64,000 nucleotides of DNA from Methylopila jiangsuensis. Its GTDB lineage: Bacteria > Pseudomonadota > Alphaproteobacteria > Rhizobiales > Methylopilaceae. Shown one piece after another: positions 60,432 through 64,000 of this stretch. Position numbers and translations under genes: made by a program. Numbering within the stretch: the stretch's first letter is position 1; each line of letters begins with the position of its first letter. The stretch lies in contig NZ_BSFK01000016.1 of the NCBI RefSeq assembly GCF_027922305.1, positions 124,001 through 188,000 of the forward strand, in the 5' to 3' direction. The notes beneath the pieces are model-generated. The model was given only the letters and a program-made list of their open reading frames with translations, was not told where the DNA came from and did not search any database.

Positions 60432-61211
60432 TCAGGCGCGCCGCCTGATGGTGGCGGAGATGGCCCGGGCGATGCGGTCGTAGTCGCCGTCGAAATGGTG
60501 GCCGCCGGGCGTCTCGATCAGGGTGACGCGGGCGGGGTCGAAGCTCGGGCAGGGCGTGCGCCCCACCGCCTGCTCCTCGGCGCCATAGACGCAGATCAGC
60601 GTCGGCCGTTCCGGGGCCTCTTCCGCCCGCACCACTTCCGGGACGGTGGGCTTCGGATAGCCCTCGAACCGGGCCGCCACCTTGGCGACGCCCATGGCGA
60701 GATCTGCGGTGTTCGACAGGCCGAGCATGGCGACCGAGCGCACCAGCGCCCGGTCCGGCTCGGGCAGCCGGTTGTAGGCCACGGGGACGGTGTCCGCCCC
60801 GAAGGAGTAGCCCACCAGCGCCACGTCCTGGACGCCCCAGAGCCGCCGGGCGGTCTCGATGATGCGGCCCACGTCCGCGCCCACCTCGTCGGGGGAGTGG
60901 GGGGTGAGGAAGTAGCGCAGGCTGTCGAGGCCGATGGTGGCGACGCCGTCATCCGCGAAGCCTTTCGCGAGCCTGCGGTCGATGGTGGCCCAGCCGCCGC
61001 CGCCGGTGACGATCACCGCCAGCGCCCGCGGCGGCCCCTTGGGCGCCACCGCCACCACCGGCAGGTCGGCGAGTTCGGGCAGGGTCTCGCCCGGCGGCAG
61101 ATGCGCCTGCTTCAGGCCGGGGAACCAGTGGGTGAAGGTCTTGTGCGCGGCCGGATAGGCCACGACGGCGAAGGTGGCGAGAGCGGCGAGGACGGCGCGG
61201 CGATAGGTCAT
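60432..61211 (-). CDS. AcvB/VirJ-type alpha/beta-hydrolase (259 aa)
   Basis: Signal peptide or anchor (about 1-22), then a serine-hydrolase fold: VIVTGGGGWATIDRRLAKGFADDGVATIGLDSLRYF near 70-110, nucleophile motif GYSFGADTVP (Ser near 145) and the C-terminal TPGGHHFDGDY with catalytic His. AcvB/VirJ proteins are periplasmic and some hydrolyse lysyl-phosphatidylglycerol; others are linked to conjugation. No virB or lysyl-PG synthase gene lies nearby, so the lipid role is the more likely one. Confidence 0.85.
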   Translation of the reverse strand: MTYRRAVLAALATFAVVAYPAAHKTFTHWFPGLKQAHLPPGETLPELADLPVVAVAPKGPPRALAVIVTGGGGWATIDRRLAKGFADDGVATIGLDSLRYFLTPHSPDEVGADVGRIIETARRLWGVQDVALVGYSFGADTVPVAYNRLPEPDRALVRSVAMLGLSNTADLAMGVAKVAARFEGYPKPTVPEVVRAEEAPERPTLICVYGAEEQAVGRTPCPSFDPARVTLIETPGGHHFDGDYDRIARAISATIRRRA

Positions 61212-61292
61212 GGCGAGGCGGCCCGGAGCGCGGCCCGCCGCGCGATCACGGCACCACGCGCGCGGATTTGGGCGGCGTGAAGGCGGTTCGCC

Positions 61293-61787
61293 TCAGGGCG
61301 TCTCGGCGGTCACCGCCACGCCCACGGTGCGGCTCGGCGCGCCGCTGACCTGCAGCGTCGCCGGGCCGTCCTTGAGCGTGAAGCGCATGGATTTGCGCGC
61401 GCCTTCGCAGATGGGATCGCCGGTGAAGCCCAGCGGCGTCGCAGGGGATCCGTCCTGAACCACGTCGAACCAGACCCGCTCCGTGGTCGTCACCCGCCAC
61501 GCGCCCGCTCGGGCCTCGAATCGCAGCGTCCCCGCCAGCGCGGCGGGGGCCTGCGCCTGCTCCGGCGGCAGCGCGAGGCCGGCCTTGTCCGCGTCCGTCA
61601 TCAGCAGCCGCACGGCCACGGCGGGGGCGGGAAGGATCGTCGAGCCGCTCGGAACCATCTCCGCCGTCGCGAGCGCCGCCACATCCGCGCTCACGTCCCA
61701 GGCGAAGGCGGAGCAGGGCTTCGCGTCCACCGCGACGGCGGGGGTCGCCGCGAGGCTCACAAGGGCGCTTAGGGCGAGACGACGCAT
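61293..61787 (-). CDS. Hypothetical secreted protein (164 aa)
   Basis: The ATG at 61787 has a strong GAGGAGG Shine-Dalgarno and opens with a signal peptide (RRLALSALVSLAATPAVAVDA). The mature protein is one small domain with two cysteines (PCSAFAW near 25 and DPICEGARKS near 125), which may form a disulfide. No family is recognised; the pattern FEARAGAWRVTTTERVWFDVVQDG suggests a beta-rich fold. It is an orphan gene between the VirJ-like gene and the TSUP gene. Confidence 0.7.
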   Translation of the reverse strand: MRRLALSALVSLAATPAVAVDAKPCSAFAWDVSADVAALATAEMVPSGSTILPAPAVAVRLLMTDADKAGLALPPEQAQAPAALAGTLRFEARAGAWRVTTTERVWFDVVQDGSPATPLGFTGDPICEGARKSMRFTLKDGPATLQVSGAPSRTVGVAVTAETP

Positions 61788-61825
61788 GTGGTCCTCCTCA
61801 GGGCCTGTCGGGGCGTTCAGGCAAC

Positions 61826-61922
61826 CGTCATGCCCGAGCTTGTCTCGGGCATCCACGACTTGGACGCTCAAGCATCCACGCCGCGAGAAGTCGTGGATGC
61901 CCGCCATGCGGCGGGCATGACG
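61826..61922. repeat. Composite 97-bp palindromic element, REP-like
   Basis: The outer arms CGTCATGCCCG (61826-61836) and CGGGCATGACG (61912-61922) enclose inner arms GGGCATCCACGACTT and AAGTCGTGGATGCCC, so the element is a long nested inverted repeat with a short centre (about 61863-61886). Its words (GTCATGCCCG, GGGCATGACG) recur at 49796, 58254 and 63810. The type is common in alphaproteobacterial genomes. Confidence 0.75.
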
Positions 61923-61964
61923 GGAGCTTGGATCGCGCGCTTCGGCAAGTCTCAAACAGGCGTT

Positions 61965-62768
61965 TCAGCCTCCGGCCATGGCCGCCCAGAACGCGGCGCC
62001 GACCGGGTGGCCGGCATCGAGCATCAGCCGCAGGCTGAGCGCAAGCGCAACCACGATCACCAGCGGGCGCACCAGCTTCACGCCGTGCTTGAGGGCGAGT
62101 CCCGCGCCGAGCCGCGCGCCGATCAGCGCGCCGCAGCCCATGACGGCGCCCACCGTCCACACCACATGGCCGCCGATCACGAAGACGATCAGGCTGGCCA
62201 GATTGGACGACAGGTTGAGCAGCTTGGTGCGCGCCACCGCCTTCACCGCGCCGAAGCCCGCGAGCCCCACCAGCGCGATCATGAAGAACGAGCCGGTGCC
62301 GGGGCCGAACACGCCGTCATAGGCCCCGATCGGCATCGCCACTCCGAGCGAGAAGGCGACGGGCGACAGCCGGGGGCGGCCGTCCACGTCCGACAGCCTC
62401 GGCCCGAAGATGAAATAGAGCGCCACCGCGATCAGCAGGAAGGGCAGGCCGACGCGCATGGCCTCCACCGGCGCCACGGTCACCAGCGCCGCGCCGACGG
62501 CGGCGCCGCCGAAGGAACTGGCGGCGAGCCGCCAGGTCTCCCGGCTGCGGAAGTCCAGCATGCCGGCCTGGGTGAAGCGGAAGGTGGCGGTGGCGGTTCC
62601 GACCGAGCCCTGCAGCTTGTTGGTGGCGAGCGCCGATACCGGATCGAGCCCGCCCAGCAGCAGCGTCGGCAGGGTGATCAGGCCGCCGCCGCCGGCGATG
62701 GCGTCGACGACGCCGGCGAACAGGCCTGCGCCGAAGAACAGGGCCAGCGTTTCAAGCGAGAAGGACAC
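61965..62768 (-). CDS. TSUP family (TauE/SafE) anion permease (267 aa)
   Basis: About eight membrane helices: LALFFGAGLFAGVVDAIAGGGGLITLPTLLLGGLDPVSALATNKLQGSVGT is the conserved TSUP N-terminus; LSLGVAMPIGAYDGVFGPGTGSFFMIALVGLAGFGAVKAVARTKLLNLSSNLASLIVFVIGGHV is its repeat. Such proteins move sulfite, sulfoacetate or other small anions across the inner membrane. No sulfur genes are adjacent. Confidence 0.9.
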   Translation of the reverse strand: MSFSLETLALFFGAGLFAGVVDAIAGGGGLITLPTLLLGGLDPVSALATNKLQGSVGTATATFRFTQAGMLDFRSRETWRLAASSFGGAAVGAALVTVAPVEAMRVGLPFLLIAVALYFIFGPRLSDVDGRPRLSPVAFSLGVAMPIGAYDGVFGPGTGSFFMIALVGLAGFGAVKAVARTKLLNLSSNLASLIVFVIGGHVVWTVGAVMGCGALIGARLGAGLALKHGVKLVRPLVIVVALALSLRLMLDAGHPVGAAFWAAMAGG

Positions 62769-62964
62769 GGGGGCAGGGCTCCAGCCTCCGCCTTCGGGCG
62801 TGACGCCTTACGCGGAGCGCCGGGAGGCATAGCCGCCATGCGCCCGAAAGGCGAGCCGCGCGCGCCGCAGGGCGGACCCGCGCCGCCGTTTCGCGCGTTG
62901 CGGAGCGGGCGCGCGTTTGCGACTGATGGGACGGGCAGCCCAAGCCGCCCTGAGGGAGGACAGC

Positions 62965-63747
62965 ATGCTGAAGACCAAGACCGCGCTCGTCACCGGCTCC
63001 ACCAGCGGCATCGGCCTCGCGGTCGCCCGCGCGCTCGCCCGCGAAGGCGCCGACGTGGTGATCAACGGGCTCGGCGACGCCGGCGAGATCGAGAAGGCGC
63101 GGGTCGCGATCGAAGCCGAGTTCGGCGTTCAGGCGCTCTATAATCCGGCGGACATGACCAAGCCCGAGCAGATCGCCGCCATGGTGAAGGCGGCGGAGGA
63201 CCGCTTCGGGGCGGTGGACATCCTGGTCAACAACGCCGGCATCCAGCATGTGGCGCCGGTGGACGAGTTCCCGGACGCCGCCTGGGACCGCATCATCGCC
63301 ATCAACCTCAACGCGGTGTTCCACGCCGCCAAGGCGGCGCTGCCGGGCATGAAGAGGAAGGGCTGGGGCCGGGTGATCAACACCGGCTCGGCCCATGCGC
63401 TGGTGGCCTCGCCCTACAAGTCGGCCTATGTGGCGGCCAAGCACGGCGTGGCCGGCTTCACCAAGTCGCTGGCGCTGGAGGTGGCCCAGGCCGGCATCAC
63501 CGCCAACACCATCTGCCCCGGCTACGTATGGACGCCGCTGGTGGAGGCGCAGATCCCCGACACCATGAAGGCCCGCGGCCTGACCGAGGAGCAGGTGAAG
63601 AAGGACGTGCTGCTGGCGGCCCAGCCCACCAAGCAGTTCGTGACGGTGGATCAGGTCGCCGCCTTCGTGACGTTCCTGTGCTCGGACGCCGCGGCCAACA
63701 TCACCGGCGCGTCGCTGCCCATCGACGGCGGCTGGACGGCGGCGTGA
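62965..63747 (+). CDS. bdhA: 3-hydroxybutyrate dehydrogenase (260 aa)
   Basis: SDR enzyme oxidising D-3-hydroxybutyrate to acetoacetate with NAD. TGSTSGIGLAVARALAREGADVVINGLGDAGEIEKAR, NNAGIQHVAPVDEFPDAAWDRIIAINLNAVFHAAK, the catalytic SAHALVASPYKSAYVAAKHGVAGFTK and PGYVWTPLVEAQIPD are all typical of this enzyme. The ATG at 62965 follows GGGAGGA. It is used in polyhydroxybutyrate turnover; no phb genes are in the window. Confidence 0.95.
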   Translation: MLKTKTALVTGSTSGIGLAVARALAREGADVVINGLGDAGEIEKARVAIEAEFGVQALYNPADMTKPEQIAAMVKAAEDRFGAVDILVNNAGIQHVAPVDEFPDAAWDRIIAINLNAVFHAAKAALPGMKRKGWGRVINTGSAHALVASPYKSAYVAAKHGVAGFTKSLALEVAQAGITANTICPGYVWTPLVEAQIPDTMKARGLTEEQVKKDVLLAAQPTKQFVTVDQVAAFVTFLCSDAAANITGASLPIDGGWTAA

Positions 63748-63809
63748 ACGGCGGCGTCCGGACCGCGGGCGTCGCCGCCTGATCCCCGCGATCCGCCGTC
63801 CAGAGACCC

Positions 63810-63837
63810 GTCATGTCCGGCGTTCGCCGGGCGTGAC
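63810..63837. repeat. Palindromic REP-like element downstream of bdhA
   Basis: GTCATGTCCGGCG and CGCCGGGCGTGAC form an imperfect hairpin (11 of 13 pairs, TT loop) related to the elements at 49796, 58254 and 61826. It lies between bdhA and the convergent gene end at 63856 and may end transcription on both strands. Confidence 0.6.
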
Positions 63838-63855
63838 GCCCGTGTTTCCCAGGCC

Positions 63856-64000
63856 TCAGGCGGCGTGGCGGCTGGCGTCAGCGCCGTAATAGGCCACGTA
63901 GCGCGGGTTGATGACGGCGCGCGGCAGCACGATCAGCACGTCGGTGGTGCCGAACTGGCGGTCGATCACCGCGCCGTCGCCCACGAAGGCGCCGAGCCTC
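63856..64000 (-). CDS. 3' end of an unidentified protein gene (5' part outside window)
   Basis: Minus-strand frame open to the window edge with TGA at 63856-63858. The last 47 or so residues read RLGAFVGDGAVIDRQFGTTDVLIVLPRAVINPRYVAYYGADASRHAA. No named domain is recognised; codon pattern and frame length agree with a real gene. It converges with bdhA. Confidence 0.55.
   Translation of the reverse strand, partial: RLGAFVGDGAVIDRQFGTTDVLIVLPRAVINPRYVAYYGADASRHAA

Overview
The window is about 64 kb of GC-rich DNA. Several gene sets suggest an alphaproteobacterium, most likely of the Hyphomicrobiales (Rhizobiales): an ScfR/RamB-like regulator divergent from isocitrate lyase, an AcvB/VirJ-type protein, ffh-rpsP-rimM, rpmI-rplT-pheS-pheT, a 3-hydroxybutyrate dehydrogenase, and dispersed palindromes of the GTCATGCCCG type. 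I cannot name the genus from the sequence alone.

0-14.4 kb is an iron-uptake block. Two complete siderophore-uptake sets lie head to tail on the minus strand. The distal set is AraC regulator, TonB receptor, Tat-type binding protein, DUF2218-SIP ferric reductase, FecCD-type permease and ATPase. The proximal set is ECF sigma (FecI), anti-sigma (FecR), STN-containing TonB receptor, binding protein and SIP reductase. Only one permease/ATPase pair is present. The two sets have different control logic: AraC-type co-inducer sensing versus cell-surface signalling.

14.4-23.9 kb is core metabolism: a CbiX/ferredoxin-like protein, ScfR and an octamer array facing aceA, a small conserved-looking ORF, prpC, a GlcG/HbpS-like protein, a rhomboid protease, a UPF0114 membrane protein, msrA and tRNA-Ser.

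23.97-45.97 kb is an accessory region bounded by tRNA-Ser(GGA) and tRNA-Thr(GGT). Each tRNA has an integrase remnant just beyond its 3' end. The region holds a 22-bp direct repeat overlapping the tRNA-Ser end, IS3 and IS630 wrecks, a low-GC acetyltransferase, HxlR/SDR and TetR/SDR divergent pairs, and an intact IS1595-family element. That element has 12-bp inverted ends, an 8-bp target duplication and passenger genes (an XRE regulator, a membrane peptide, and a 31-codon peptide with terminator next to a hairpin-rich stretch). There is also a yersiniabactin-like import locus (Sfp-type PPTase, TonB receptor, AraC, fused YbtP-YbtQ-like ABC protein, YbtX-like MFS) without synthesis genes, and a half-gene of an acylating aldehyde dehydrogenase.

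45.98-64 kb returns to core genes: tRNA-Thr, dapF, ffh-rpsP-rimM, two TPM-domain proteins, a MarR-controlled AaeAB-like efflux operon, pheT-pheS-rplT-rpmI, a VirJ-like hydrolase, a secreted protein, a TSUP permease, 3-hydroxybutyrate dehydrogenase and the 3' end of an unidentified gene.
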